The notes: generated from the letters alone by a model not told the origin. A stretch of DNA of 64,000 nucleotides from Paenisporosarcina sp. FSL H8-0542 (GCF_038632915.1 NZ_CP152050.1:2759001-2823000), one strand, 5' to 3'. Positions 51,487-59,970 are shown, counted from the first letter of the stretch. Translations and numbers: made by a program.

Positions 51487-51860
51487 TTGACAAATAATCC
51501 TTTTTATCGGAATGGAGATGAATTTGATTCATCACGCTTTCCACAAGGGTTCCAACAAGAGCTCTCAAATGATTATGTTGAGCCACCCCCATTTGGATCC
51601 CCACCCGGTGCTACCCTCCCACCAATGGTACCACCCCCTGACTTCTCTCCACCGATCCCCGCATGGCAGGTCGGACCCAGCAGAATCAGGAATTGTTTAT
51701 ACCGCAACACCTATATTTGGCTAAGAAACAGCAGAAGCTTTTGGTTTTCCCCTACCTTCGTAGGAAGACAAATAATCGTTGCTATCGCTGGAGAAGAAGG
51801 CGGGGATGGACATATCACATTTTGAATACGCACAAGATTCGTTCCTATCAATGCTTCTAA
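51487..51860 (+). pseudogene. Frameshifted gene: Pro-rich leader plus YIWLRN-SFWF-P-FVGR domain
   Basis: The first frame codes TNNPFYRNGDEFDSSRFPQG, a Pro-rich stretch (PPPFGSPPGATLPPMVPPPD), then NCLYRNTYIWLRNSRSFWF and PTFVGRQIIV. The family ending then continues in another frame: CYRWRRRRGWTYHILNTHKI with RSYQCF to TAA at 51860. The switch falls near 51770-51785. I recognise the CLYR-TYIWL-N--SFWF-P-FVGR ... RRGW ... YQCF pattern from small Bacillales proteins of unknown function. A one-base indel, or a sequencing error, has split the gene. Confidence 0.65.
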
Positions 51861-51936
51861 ACGTAAAAGAACGTGGCCAACCATTTGAAATAGTTATCAT
51901 TCATATAATTGGTTGATTCTCATAAGGTGAAAAATG

Positions 51937-51980
51937 AAAACAAGGTACGGAGTGAACATTCACTCCGTACCTTGTTTTTT
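51937..51980. terminator. Strong bidirectional terminator
   Basis: Perfect 19-bp stem AAAACAAGGTACGGAGTGA/TCACTCCGTACCTTGTTTT with loop ACAT; T-runs on both strands. It separates the frameshifted gene (+) and the subtilase gene (-). Confidence 0.92.
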
Positions 51981-52017
51981 GCATCAAAAATTTCGTTGTA
52001 TTAGAGAGAATTCACTA

Positions 52018-53679
52018 TTAATTTGACAACCGATACATAAACACTGCCAATTGACCACGGGTTATCGAATTAGAAACGCCATATTTCGTAGGAGAGATAC
52101 CATCTGTAATATAGTTTGCAACCAAAGCGCCGACTGCATCGCTGTATTTCGGAGATACATCAGAAAAAGGGTATTTACTTCCGTCAGAAGAAAGCTTGTA
52201 CGCACGTTGAAGGATAATGGCCACTTCTCCACGAGTCAATGTATCGTAAGCTCCGAATCTCGTGGTCGTTTTACCACCAACGATTCCTGCTTCTTTAAGT
52301 GCATTGACTGCCCCAATCGCGCGGTCTGGTACGTCCGTAAATCCAGATGCTTTTGCAGTTTCCTTATTCAAGCCAAGTTCTTTGGCCAACCAGATGGCTG
52401 CATCCGCGCGTTTGATATTTTTCGATACGCCAAATTCAGTCGTAGATATGCCACGTGTAATTTGATTTTGGACCAAATACGTAACTGCTGGTGAATAGAA
52501 AGATGTGACATCCTGGAACTCCGGAGCCGCTTGTGGATTTGCTTTTTGGAAATCAACCGGATCCAGGAAAGAAGCTGCCTGGATAAAACCGTAACCAAAA
52601 TACGGATCTCTCCCTGCCGCGCCTAGATCCTTAGTATGTTCAATCAGAACGAGTCGAAGCTGCTCATTTGTCAATTCAGGATATGCTTGCTTTAACAACG
52701 CAAGTTGACCTGTCACATATGGCGTCGCCATTGACGTTCCGCTCATATAAGCATATTGATTGTCTAAATAGGTACTCAATATTTCCACACCTGGAGCTGC
52801 CACTTCGACTTCTGGACCAGTGGAGGAAAAGGGTGCCCGTTCAAAAAAACTGTTAACAGCACCGACACCGATTACCGAAGCATAACGCGCTGGAAAATCG
52901 ACCGTGTCACCCAGACCATTCGGGGCTCCATCATTTCCAGCGGCCGCCACAATCAATAACCCACTGTCATAGGCCTTGTTAACGACATTAAGGAATGAAC
53001 GAGTACTTGTTTGTGTTCCTGAACTCAAATTGATGATGTCCATGCCGTTTGCAATCGACCAATCGATTCCCTCGATTAAATCCGATAAGTAAGCCTCGCC
53101 GTTACGGTCAAATGCCTTTACTGCATAAATTTCCGTCTCATAGGCGACTCCTCTCACCCCAAAACTATTATTGCGTGCACCTATGATTCCAGCCACATGC
53201 GTTCCATGTCCTTGATCATCTTTGTAGGAAGAGGTGTAACCAACCGTCGAAATACCTCCAGCAATGTCAAGGTCACTATGCGGAGAAATTCCTGAATCTA
53301 TGACTGCGACTTTGATTCCTTTACCTGTAAATCCAGAATCCCAAGCTGTTGGAACTCTAGTAGACGCAATCCCCCAATCTTCCCATTGGTTATTGAGCTT
53401 GAGGATGATATCTTCCTCGACAAGGTGCACAAAAGGGTCTTTTCTTAGATTTTCAGCTTCTACTGAAGTCAAATCGACCGACGCCATATCCACCTCTGTA
53501 TAGGCTTCTGTCATTTCACCGCCAGCTTCCAACACCGTCTCTTTCATTTCCTGCTCATTAAGTTCTTCATCAAATACAACGAGCATTCGTTTCTCTTCGT
53601 ACTCTTCGGCAGAAACAGTGGCATTTCCATAAGAGCATAATAGCCAAGTCACAGATAAACCCATAACGAAACTTTTCAA
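52018..53679 (-). CDS. S8 family subtilisin-like serine protease with SLH domains
   Basis: About 553 residues from the TTG at 53679, with AAAGGGG upstream (MKSFVMGLSVTWLLCSYGNA signal peptide); a longer ATG frame from 53781 lacks a ribosome binding site. An I9-like propeptide (RMLVVFDEELNEQEMKETVL) is followed by the catalytic domain with Asp128 (VAVIDSGI), His158 (GHGTHVAG), oxyanion Asn (AAGND) and Ser316 (SGTSMATP), all intact. Three C-terminal SLH repeats (about 385-553; FTDVPDRAIGAVNALKEAGI, FSDVSPKYSDAVGALVANYI) anchor it in the wall. It likely matures or degrades surface proteins. Confidence 0.92.
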   Translation of the reverse strand: MKSFVMGLSVTWLLCSYGNATVSAEEYEEKRMLVVFDEELNEQEMKETVLEAGGEMTEAYTEVDMASVDLTSVEAENLRKDPFVHLVEEDIILKLNNQWEDWGIASTRVPTAWDSGFTGKGIKVAVIDSGISPHSDLDIAGGISTVGYTSSYKDDQGHGTHVAGIIGARNNSFGVRGVAYETEIYAVKAFDRNGEAYLSDLIEGIDWSIANGMDIINLSSGTQTSTRSFLNVVNKAYDSGLLIVAAAGNDGAPNGLGDTVDFPARYASVIGVGAVNSFFERAPFSSTGPEVEVAAPGVEILSTYLDNQYAYMSGTSMATPYVTGQLALLKQAYPELTNEQLRLVLIEHTKDLGAAGRDPYFGYGFIQAASFLDPVDFQKANPQAAPEFQDVTSFYSPAVTYLVQNQITRGISTTEFGVSKNIKRADAAIWLAKELGLNKETAKASGFTDVPDRAIGAVNALKEAGIVGGKTTTRFGAYDTLTRGEVAIILQRAYKLSSDGSKYPFSDVSPKYSDAVGALVANYITDGISPTKYGVSNSITRGQLAVFMYRLSN

Positions 53680-54023
53680 TGTGACTTCCCCTTTCAAGTA
53701 AACTTGGCATTGTAAAAACAAGTTCAAGAAAAACATTCTATATGTATGAATAGCGCTATTATTCTCGACATCTCTTATCATTTTAATTACCTATAACGAA
53801 ACCGACAACAAAATCTTTTTAGTAACTTCCCACTACTATTTTTATTATCGGTTAAAAGCTTTCACTATGAACAAAAAAACGAACGTTTATTAAAGCTCGG
53901 ACCCCATTCGCTACTCTATTTGTTTATATAATTTCCAATATTTATATTTTCATAGTGCTTTTATTACGCACATATGGTATTAATTGTATTGTTGAAATAT
54001 TGCAACGAGAGGAATTGTTATCA

Positions 54024-55382
54024 TTGAAAAAGTTAATTATTTTGTTGTTATCTGCTTTTTTATTTTTCACAGTCTCAAGTACGCCCGTTTCTGCAGCGTC
54101 GAAAAACATGTGGGGCAAGATTGAGATTCAAACTGGGATGGTCGGTAAAATCCAGATTTTGAAGGATACTGATTTATATTCGGTTAGTAATGGTAAGTTG
54201 AAATTTGTGAAGAAGTTGAAAAAAGGAAATGAGCATGGGATTTTTGGAGAGTCAAAAAGCTTTGGTGGTGTCTATAAGCTGACTGGGAGTAATGTTGTTA
54301 AGAAGTCTTCTTCCATTAAGTATATACCAGTTCCAAAAGCAACCAAAAAAGTCTATACAACAAAAGAAATTGTAAGCTTAAACGATGCCAAGATTGTGCT
54401 TATTGATACTGATCAAGGACAAGGCAGTGGAATCGTCGTTGGAAATGGCTTGATTTTAACAAACCACCATGTCATGGATGGTGTGACGAATGCGACTGTC
54501 ACTTTCACTAACGGTCAAAAGTTGGATGTAAAAGGCATTGTGGAATCCGATGCCAAAAAAGATATTGCCTTAATCAAAACAACGAAAACGTTCAAAACAG
54601 CAACTGTTGCAATTCGTCCTTCCAGCAAAGGGCTCGCTAAAGGTGAAAAAGTAGTTGCAATCGGAAGCCCCATCGGCTTGCAAAATACAGTTTCGGAAGG
54701 CATTATTAGTTCGTTCCGTACAATTAATGGCGTTTCATTGATTCAAACTAATGCAGATATTGACCACGGCAGTTCTGGTGGTGGATTATTTGATACGAGT
54801 GGGCAACTAATCGGGATGACAAGCAGTGGTTTTGATAGTTTGAGTGCTAACCTGAATTTCGCGATTTCCACAGAAGTGTTTATGCCTTTAGTGAAGAAAT
54901 ATAGCAGTAAAACCCATGCGAGCATTAACGCTTCGTTCCCAATACAAGTACAAACTCCCACCCTTGATAAGATTTCACTTGGGATGACGATGGAACAAGT
55001 CAAGAGCCTCTCAGGTGGTGTTTTCTACAGTCAAGAAAATGAGTATTTGACCTACACGGATGTAACGGTTTACGGATTAATGGCGGACGTGGATTACGAA
55101 TTCGAAAACAACAAACTCGTCTCCATATCGGTTTATCACTATGTGGCAGATAATGCGCCTGACTTAGAAACAATTGAGAACTATTTCGACTACATGTACG
55201 ATCAGCTTCGTTTAACATACGGGGAAGCTGATGAACTTGAATCGGATTGGGTAGAGGTGGATGATGGTTATCGTTTAGCTGCTTACTGGGCAAACAATAA
55301 ACATGACGCTTTTCTATTGGTTCAAGTATTCTTGAATGACGAAACGTTTGGTGGCGTTCAGTTCACCATTTTAGAACAATAA
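54024..55382 (+). CDS. Exported trypsin-like (S1/HtrA-type) serine protease
   Basis: 452 residues from the TTG at 54024 with GAGAGGAA upstream; signal peptide KKLIILLLSAFLFFTVSS ending VSAA. A linker of about 90 residues precedes a trypsin-fold domain: His149 (ILTNHHVMDG), Asp180 (KKDIALIK), Ser251 (DHGSSGGGLFD). HtrA normally has GNSGGP; here it is GSSGGG. No PDZ domain; instead the C-terminus (about 315-452) carries a domain starting ISLGMTMEQVKSLSGG, like small outer-surface BLIP/SmpA-type folds. Divergent from the subtilase gene, 345 bp apart. Confidence 0.85.
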   Translation: MKKLIILLLSAFLFFTVSSTPVSAASKNMWGKIEIQTGMVGKIQILKDTDLYSVSNGKLKFVKKLKKGNEHGIFGESKSFGGVYKLTGSNVVKKSSSIKYIPVPKATKKVYTTKEIVSLNDAKIVLIDTDQGQGSGIVVGNGLILTNHHVMDGVTNATVTFTNGQKLDVKGIVESDAKKDIALIKTTKTFKTATVAIRPSSKGLAKGEKVVAIGSPIGLQNTVSEGIISSFRTINGVSLIQTNADIDHGSSGGGLFDTSGQLIGMTSSGFDSLSANLNFAISTEVFMPLVKKYSSKTHASINASFPIQVQTPTLDKISLGMTMEQVKSLSGGVFYSQENEYLTYTDVTVYGLMADVDYEFENNKLVSISVYHYVADNAPDLETIENYFDYMYDQLRLTYGEADELESDWVEVDDGYRLAAYWANNKHDAFLLVQVFLNDETFGGVQFTILEQ

Positions 55383-55384
55383 TG

Positions 55385-55430
55385 AAAAGCAGCCCCAGAA
55401 ATCGATATAGATTTCCAAGGCTGCTTCTTT
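55385..55430 (+). terminator. Terminator of the trypsin-like protease gene
   Basis: AAAGCAGCC...AGAAATC-GATATA-GATTTC...GGCTGCTT with a small internal loop, then CTTTTAT. Confidence 0.8.
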
Positions 55431-55448
55431 TATATGCTTTATTATTTC

Positions 55449-56111
55449 CTACTCTACCTTCAACTCACTAGTCGCCAGTATCTCAATCCCATTCAATGCC
55501 TGCGTCGCTAATCGGTCCGCTTCGGCATTCGATTTACGTGGAACCAATTGGTATTCGGGCTGGAGACCAAGTTCATTTAGCTTTTCGTCAATCCGGTCTG
55601 CCCACTGGGAGAGATTAGATTCGAGCGCTGGCCATTCCCCATTCAACTGATTGATGACCACTTGGGAATCCCCAACGATTTTAACCGGGAGATGATGGAC
55701 GTTCAAGAGCTCGAGTTCCTGCAGGCATAAGTAAAGTGCCGCATATTCCGCCTCATTATTTGAAATCAGTTCGGCAGAAGGCGCGTTCCGTCGCAATCTG
55801 TATGACTTCCCGCTCTGTTCATAATAGATGACGCAGCCTAATCCAGAACTGTTTGTCGCGACATCAAACCCACCATCGAAATGAACCGTGATGTTATGTG
55901 GTTCGGTTTCAAGCCCTTTCAAGTATTGTTTCATTTCTTTCACCGTCCACGTGCTATCGTGCTCATCCGTGTACGTTACCTTTTTTGTACGCTTCGTCCG
56001 CTCTAAATCTTCCGCAATCAGCAAAGCATGCGCAATCGGCAATTCTTCGGATTGGAAGAAGGTTTCGGTTCCTTTCGGTGTTCTGTAATTCCATTCGATT
56101 CTGATTTTCAT
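55449..56111 (-). CDS. RNase H-like protein (YpeP/YpdQ type, RNase HI fold)
   Basis: 220 residues from the ATG at 56111, with AAGGGAGGA upstream. The first 70 residues form a small extra domain (MKIRIEWNYRTPKGTETFFQ). Then a type I RNase H domain with the four acidic residues: HFDGGFD, NNEAEYAAL, VGDSQVVINQ and EADRLATQAL. Such proteins cleave RNA in RNA/DNA hybrids, though some Bacillus homologues are inactive. Monocistronic. Confidence 0.88.
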   Translation of the reverse strand: MKIRIEWNYRTPKGTETFFQSEELPIAHALLIAEDLERTKRTKKVTYTDEHDSTWTVKEMKQYLKGLETEPHNITVHFDGGFDVATNSSGLGCVIYYEQSGKSYRLRRNAPSAELISNNEAEYAALYLCLQELELLNVHHLPVKIVGDSQVVINQLNGEWPALESNLSQWADRIDEKLNELGLQPEYQLVPRKSNAEADRLATQALNGIEILATSELKVE

Positions 56112-56256
56112 GGCCAGTCCTCCCTTTTCAACAAAACTATGTATGTATATTATTCCCTTTTTGCCCCGTCTAAACAATATGAGTTTTCCCAAGGCTGTTT
56201 ATGTATATGCAAGTTCCGTTGGGCAAACGAAAGAATTGAAAGCTTATTTACAAAAA

Positions 56257-56289
56257 GGAAGCGGCCGAAGATGCAATTTCGGCCGCTCC
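56257..56289. terminator. Hairpin of the GAAGATGCAATTTC loop family
   Basis: GGAAGCGGCCGAAGATGCAA with TTTCGGCCGCTCC. The stem base pairs changed together (GCCG/CGGC for GCTG/CAGC) while the loop stays GATGCAA. Confidence 0.65.
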
Positions 56290-56339
56290 TATGCTTTTGA
56301 TTATGAATAAAAATTAAACCAGCGCTCATCCTTTCTCCA

Positions 56340-56775
56340 TTTTGAGATAGGGTGGCTTTTCTGTTTTAATGGCCCTGTTAAACGATTTTGTAGATTTTCG
56401 TTACAGGCGGACGCTTTCCGCGGGCGGTCTGTAAGCCTCCTCGTCGCAAGCGCCTGCGGGGTCTCACCTGGACACGCTTTTCCCGCTGGAGTCGCCGCCT
56501 TTCACTACAATCACCTACTAAATTTAAATGATCAGAGATTTAGGGCATAGTTTTTGTATAATAAAAGTACTTAATATAGGTGGTGTTTTGAATGATTTCA
56601 AATCAACAGTCTCTTATTTAAAGGGAAAGCAAAATCTCGTTATAAAATTGAAGCAAAAAACAGTGAGTTAAAACATAGATATGCAAATACAAGGAACCAC
56701 CGCCATATTCGCAGTAAATCTCAAACGAATTATAATCTTAATGAAGGAATCAAAGTATAGAATATCAACGGACAA
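56340..56775 (+). mobile_element. Internally deleted relic of an IS1182-type insertion sequence
   Basis: A GC-rich 5' block (56401-56520, containing GGACGCTTTCCGCGGGCGGT and GAGTCGCCGCCTTTCACT) of the sort that precedes IS1182 transposase genes in Bacillales is followed by three transposase fragments in three frames: the N-terminus MISNQQSLI (56592), then GKAKSRYKIEAKNSELKHR (from 56623), then the C-terminus MQIQGTTAIFAVNLKRIIIL (56681-56755). About 1.3 kb of transposase is missing. No intact copy is in the window; exact ends and target duplication cannot be read by eye. Confidence 0.7.
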
Positions 56776-56816
56776 GGAGAGATTTCGTTCAATTTTTGAA
56801 CGAAATCTCTCCTTTT
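56776..56816 (+). terminator. Strong terminator at the IS relic's right end
   Basis: Perfect stem GGAGAGATTTCGTTCAA/TTGAACGAAATCTCTCC with a 3-base loop and T-run TTTTTT. Confidence 0.85.
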
Positions 56817-56890
56817 TTAATTGGAAGCACTTACTCCACTCTCTAACACATCTTTTTCAGTTGCCTCCCTATGAGGTAAATCACTTCTTT

Positions 56891-57394
56891 CTATTGAAAA
56901 TCATATATGTCTACAATATTGTCCGCTCTAACGCGGTTATGACAAAGCTTGAACAACTGAGTCAAAAAATCCTCGATTTCCACAGTTGATGTTGGAAATG
57001 GAATATTCATTGTCGTCGATCCAAAGATTTGCTTATAATACGACTTCCGAATGTCATTTTTGCCATCCCTTTTTAAAGGGTTGTATTTCCACGATAGAAA
57101 GTTGACACCATTTTCTTCGATTATTTTGTTCAGCTCGGCAATTGTAGTGGATTTATCATGCGCATATATCACCAAGTAATAGTTGTCATTTCGATGCCAA
57201 TCGATGAGTAAGAAATAATAGCTTTCTTCCCCGGGTTTAGCTACGTCATAGGCAGCAATCACCGGCTTGCCATTCGCCCATTGATGGAATTGACTCAAGG
57301 TGTTATTAAGTGTAGGCAATTTACTCACTTCATAAGTAGGCTCTTTGTATTGTTCCAGATATATGCTTAAATGATGAGCTAGTTTTTTTTCCAT
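56891..57394 (-). CDS. Hypothetical soluble protein
   Basis: 167 residues, no signal or membrane segment. Reads as a folded alpha/beta protein (GKPVIAAYDVAKPGEESYYF, LLIDWHRNDNYYLVIYAHDK, SWKYNPLKRDGKNDIRKSYY). AAAGGGATC lies before the ATG at 57394. It lies 44 bp after the GNAT gene on the same strand and is probably co-transcribed with it. Family not recognised. Confidence 0.65.
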   Translation of the reverse strand: MEKKLAHHLSIYLEQYKEPTYEVSKLPTLNNTLSQFHQWANGKPVIAAYDVAKPGEESYYFLLIDWHRNDNYYLVIYAHDKSTTIAELNKIIEENGVNFLSWKYNPLKRDGKNDIRKSYYKQIFGSTTMNIPFPTSTVEIEDFLTQLFKLCHNRVRADNIVDIYDFQ

Positions 57395-57438
57395 ATTCCA
57401 GATCCCTTTATGTTGAATTTGAATTTACGTATACTCAC

Positions 57439-57966
57439 TTACTTGTTTAGTAAAACCGTGATAAACTCTTCCAAGATTTTATGACTTACAGTAAAGCCTT
57501 TACGTTTATAGAATTCTAATGCGGCTTCGTTACCATTTGAGACAAAGATAAAATAATCCTCCACATCTTCAAATTGTTTCAACCACTCCATCGACAACTT
57601 AAAAAGCGTCGACCCAACTCCGTATTGTCTATATTCTTCTTTAATATAAAATTGCGATAAACACCCTACATTCATTCTATTAACACTAGATAGGTCAAAA
57701 AAAGTGGCAAATTCATTTGAATATGTTTCTTTAGGAGAGATATTCGAATAGACATACCCAACAATCTGCTCACCATCTTTAACGACTACCGTGTAATTAT
57801 GTAATGCTTTTTTAACAGAAGGCATCAACCGTGTGTCAAAATTCATGTTGTCAAAGAGTTCTGGAGTTATGTATGCTTTTGACTTTTGAAAAGTCATAAG
57901 TTCATTGCAAGTATCTCGAAGGCATTCAATCTTTTCGTCAGGTAAAATTTCATAAGTTAAGTTCAT
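57439..57966 (-). CDS. GNAT family N-acetyltransferase
   Basis: 175 residues. The acetyl-CoA binding core is visible: beta4 with LSQFYIKEEYRQYGVGSTLF (motif A, Q/R-x-x-G-x-G/A variant YGVGS), then the ISNGNEAALEFYKRKGF-like segment (FVSNGNEAALEFYKRKGF) of motif B. Typical single-domain acetyltransferase; the acceptor is unknown. The N-terminal half is family-specific. First gene of a two-gene minus-strand unit with 56891. Confidence 0.88.
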   Translation of the reverse strand: MNLTYEILPDEKIECLRDTCNELMTFQKSKAYITPELFDNMNFDTRLMPSVKKALHNYTVVVKDGEQIVGYVYSNISPKETYSNEFATFFDLSSVNRMNVGCLSQFYIKEEYRQYGVGSTLFKLSMEWLKQFEDVEDYFIFVSNGNEAALEFYKRKGFTVSHKILEEFITVLLNK

Positions 57967-58508
57967 TTTCCCATTCCTTTCTTAATAATAATTACCAATT
58001 ATTAAACTTTTTTAATTCTATAACAGATTTCAATACAATGATATGTAAACATCACTTCTATATTCCAACCCTCAATTGTGATTAAAATCTCTTCCAATAT
58101 GGGCCATTTGAGTAAATGCTACTTTTTAGCTTGATGCTTTTATGTCATGCAAGTTGCTCTAACGCTCTCACTCCTTATATCGGAAAAATACGTAAACGAA
58201 CAACTTTCATATGGTAGTTAATAGGAATTAAGAACAAGCTTTTTTTATGTGAAAATGATTTTTCACTAAAACTTTAATGACCATTTTTAATCTCCTTTTT
58301 ACTGTTTCGACTTTTAAATACAAAGAAAAATAGGTTATCGACAGAAGATTACAAAACCTCTTATGTACTAATAACTTTTTATGACTTAAATTAAGGTTGT
58401 AGGAAAAACGAATCAATGAAAAATGAATCGTTTTATTTTTTGTAAATAGAATAGATATTTATATCTAATTTATTAGTAATAAATGTAAGAGTTTTCATTT
58501 TGGGTATA
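57967..58508. other. AT-rich gap without recognised gene
   Basis: 542 bp. A minus-strand 62-codon frame at 58228-58416 has low-complexity composition and no ribosome binding site; I do not accept it. No hairpin or repeat family member is seen. Confidence 0.4.
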
Positions 58509-58524
58509 AAGTGAAACTTCACTT
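58509..58524. promoter_or_regulatory. Operator-like palindrome upstream of the NWY cluster
   Basis: AAGTGAA-AC-TTCACTT, two 7-bp arms with a 2-bp spacer, directly before an AT-rich TACTATAAATTAT that could be a -10 region, and 46 bp before the leader ORF. Confidence 0.45.
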
Positions 58525-58569
58525 TTACTATAAATTATTCTGGTCTATTGGCCCCAAGGGAGAGGTAGA

Positions 58570-58602
58570 ATGAATCAACTTTTCAATTCAGCTTATTCGT
58601 AA
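58570..58602 (+). CDS. Ten-residue leader peptide ORF
   Basis: MNQLFNSAYS, stop. AAGGGAGAGG lies 5 bases before the ATG, as strong as the ribosome binding sites of the real genes. An inverted pair TCCAATTG (58626-58633) / CAATTGGA (58664-58671) lies between this ORF and the first structural gene, next to its ribosome binding site. This is the layout of a translational attenuator, but it could be chance. Confidence 0.35.
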   Translation: MNQLFNSAYS

Positions 58603-58685
58603 CAACATTTGCATCAGCTATTTGCTCCAATTGTTGCTGACCGTTTTGAAAGAATCGTACAAGCAATTGGAAGGGAGAGGAATTA

Positions 58686-59120
58686 TTGAAAAAGATTTTT
58701 GGAATTATTATTGCATCCTCTGTGCTACTTGGTGCAGGAACCATGTATGCAAAAACCGATTCTGCAGCCAACCTTTCTAATTGGTATGAGCATTCATTTC
58801 AAAATGAAAGCATGAAATTAGGGGTGGAAACAGGTGCTGGACTCTGGAGAACGTTTTCGAACGTTAAAATCTTTGTAAGCGAAGCCAAACAATCTTTTGA
58901 TACCTCGCTTGCAAGCTTCACGGCAAAACGTGTTAGTGAAGCAACAACTGAAATTGAACAATACCAAATCGATACAGAAAATCGCTTGGAACAAACAGTT
59001 TCAGAATTAAAAGATGAAAACCTCAAAGTGTATTCAAAACAAGCGAATATTAATGAGGATATCGAAGAAGACATCGAACAAAGCGTAGAAGAAATTTTAG
59101 AAGAAGTATTAAGTGAGTAG
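58686..59120 (+). CDS. Exported NWY-motif protein 1, coiled-coil, unknown
   Basis: 144 residues from a TTG with GGGAGAGGAA upstream. Signal peptide KKIFGIIIASSVLLGAG ending near YAK, then the motif SAANLSNWYEHSF (Asn-Trp-Tyr at 32-34) shared with the next two genes, then a long charged helix (VSEATTEIEQYQIDTENRLE) and a very acidic tail. First gene of a cluster of three related exported proteins. No known domain. Secreted rather than lipid-anchored, as no lipobox is visible. Confidence 0.75.
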   Translation: MKKIFGIIIASSVLLGAGTMYAKTDSAANLSNWYEHSFQNESMKLGVETGAGLWRTFSNVKIFVSEAKQSFDTSLASFTAKRVSEATTEIEQYQIDTENRLEQTVSELKDENLKVYSKQANINEDIEEDIEQSVEEILEEVLSE

Positions 59121-59186
59121 CATTCAAATGGATCTTGCAAAATGCTTGAATTCATTCAAAAAACCAACCACAAAGGGGACATTCAA

Positions 59187-59954
59187 ATGTTAAAAACAAT
59201 CAAAGGTAAAGTAATCGCAGGAACAGTATCAGTAGTATTATTATCAAGCGCTGGAGCAGCATTTGCTAATTCGGATGCTGGAGCAAAATTGCAAAATTGG
59301 TATGCTGGTCAGTTTGGTTTAGCTACTTCAAACATCGTAAATGATGTGGAAGATAATGTGAGTGGAAAAGTTAATGGTTGGGCTAGTGAATATGAAGGCT
59401 TAAAAACAGCAGCTGGAACAAGTATTGTAGCTGATGGAACTAGTGCAACTAATAAAGCAAGTGATAATATCGATGCGAAAACTCAAGAACACATCGCTTC
59501 TATTGATGCAAAACAAGCACAAATTGAAAGATATATGGATGGTCAGTTTGCAACACTTAAATTTGCGGCAAATGGATTAATCAATGAAGCTGGAAGAGGA
59601 GCTTTAGCATATGCAAATTCTGATTTAACTTCTTTCACTGGAGATAAAGGTGTTACTGCACGTGCTAACTTGACTACAGCATTAGAAGCTGATACGGCTT
59701 CAGCTGTTGCTGAATTAGAAAAAGCAATTGCTGACGCAAAAGGAGAACTTCAAACTCAATTAGATACAAAAGAAGCAGCAACTACAGAAGCGATTATAGC
59801 TGCAATTGATGCTAAGATTGTTGAACTTCGTGGCACCATCACTGCTAAACGTGATGCATTAGTTGCTGCTCAAAAATTACTTATTGACGCAAAAGCACTT
59901 GAAATGGAAAATGCTGCAAAAGATGCATTACAAGCTGTTGTTAACGGCATTTAA
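59187..59954 (+). CDS. Exported NWY-motif protein 2, Ala-rich helical, unknown
   Basis: 255 residues from the ATG at 59187, with AAAGGGG upstream. Signal peptide (KGKVIAGTVSVVLLSSAGAA, cleaved near AFA-N), then the motif SDAGAKLQNWYAGQFG (NWY at 37-39). The mature protein is almost all Ala/Lys/Glu/Thr amphipathic helix (AVAELEKAIADAKGELQTQL, IDAKIVELRGTITAKRDALV), suggesting a long coiled-coil or filament-forming protein. No Cys. A hairpin after it may reduce transcription of the third gene. Confidence 0.8.
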   Translation: MLKTIKGKVIAGTVSVVLLSSAGAAFANSDAGAKLQNWYAGQFGLATSNIVNDVEDNVSGKVNGWASEYEGLKTAAGTSIVADGTSATNKASDNIDAKTQEHIASIDAKQAQIERYMDGQFATLKFAANGLINEAGRGALAYANSDLTSFTGDKGVTARANLTTALEADTASAVAELEKAIADAKGELQTQLDTKEAATTEAIIAAIDAKIVELRGTITAKRDALVAAQKLLIDAKALEMENAAKDALQAVVNGI

Positions 59955-59970
59955 TTAGTAATTTAATACT

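Noticed and set aside
54024-55382. Canonical HtrA/DegP
   Set aside because: No PDZ domain and the serine loop is GSSGGG; the N-terminus is a signal peptide with a long linker rather than the HtrA membrane anchor.
58228-58416. Minus-strand 62-codon ORF
   Set aside because: Low-complexity Lys/Leu/Phe composition typical of random AT-rich frames; no ribosome binding site.
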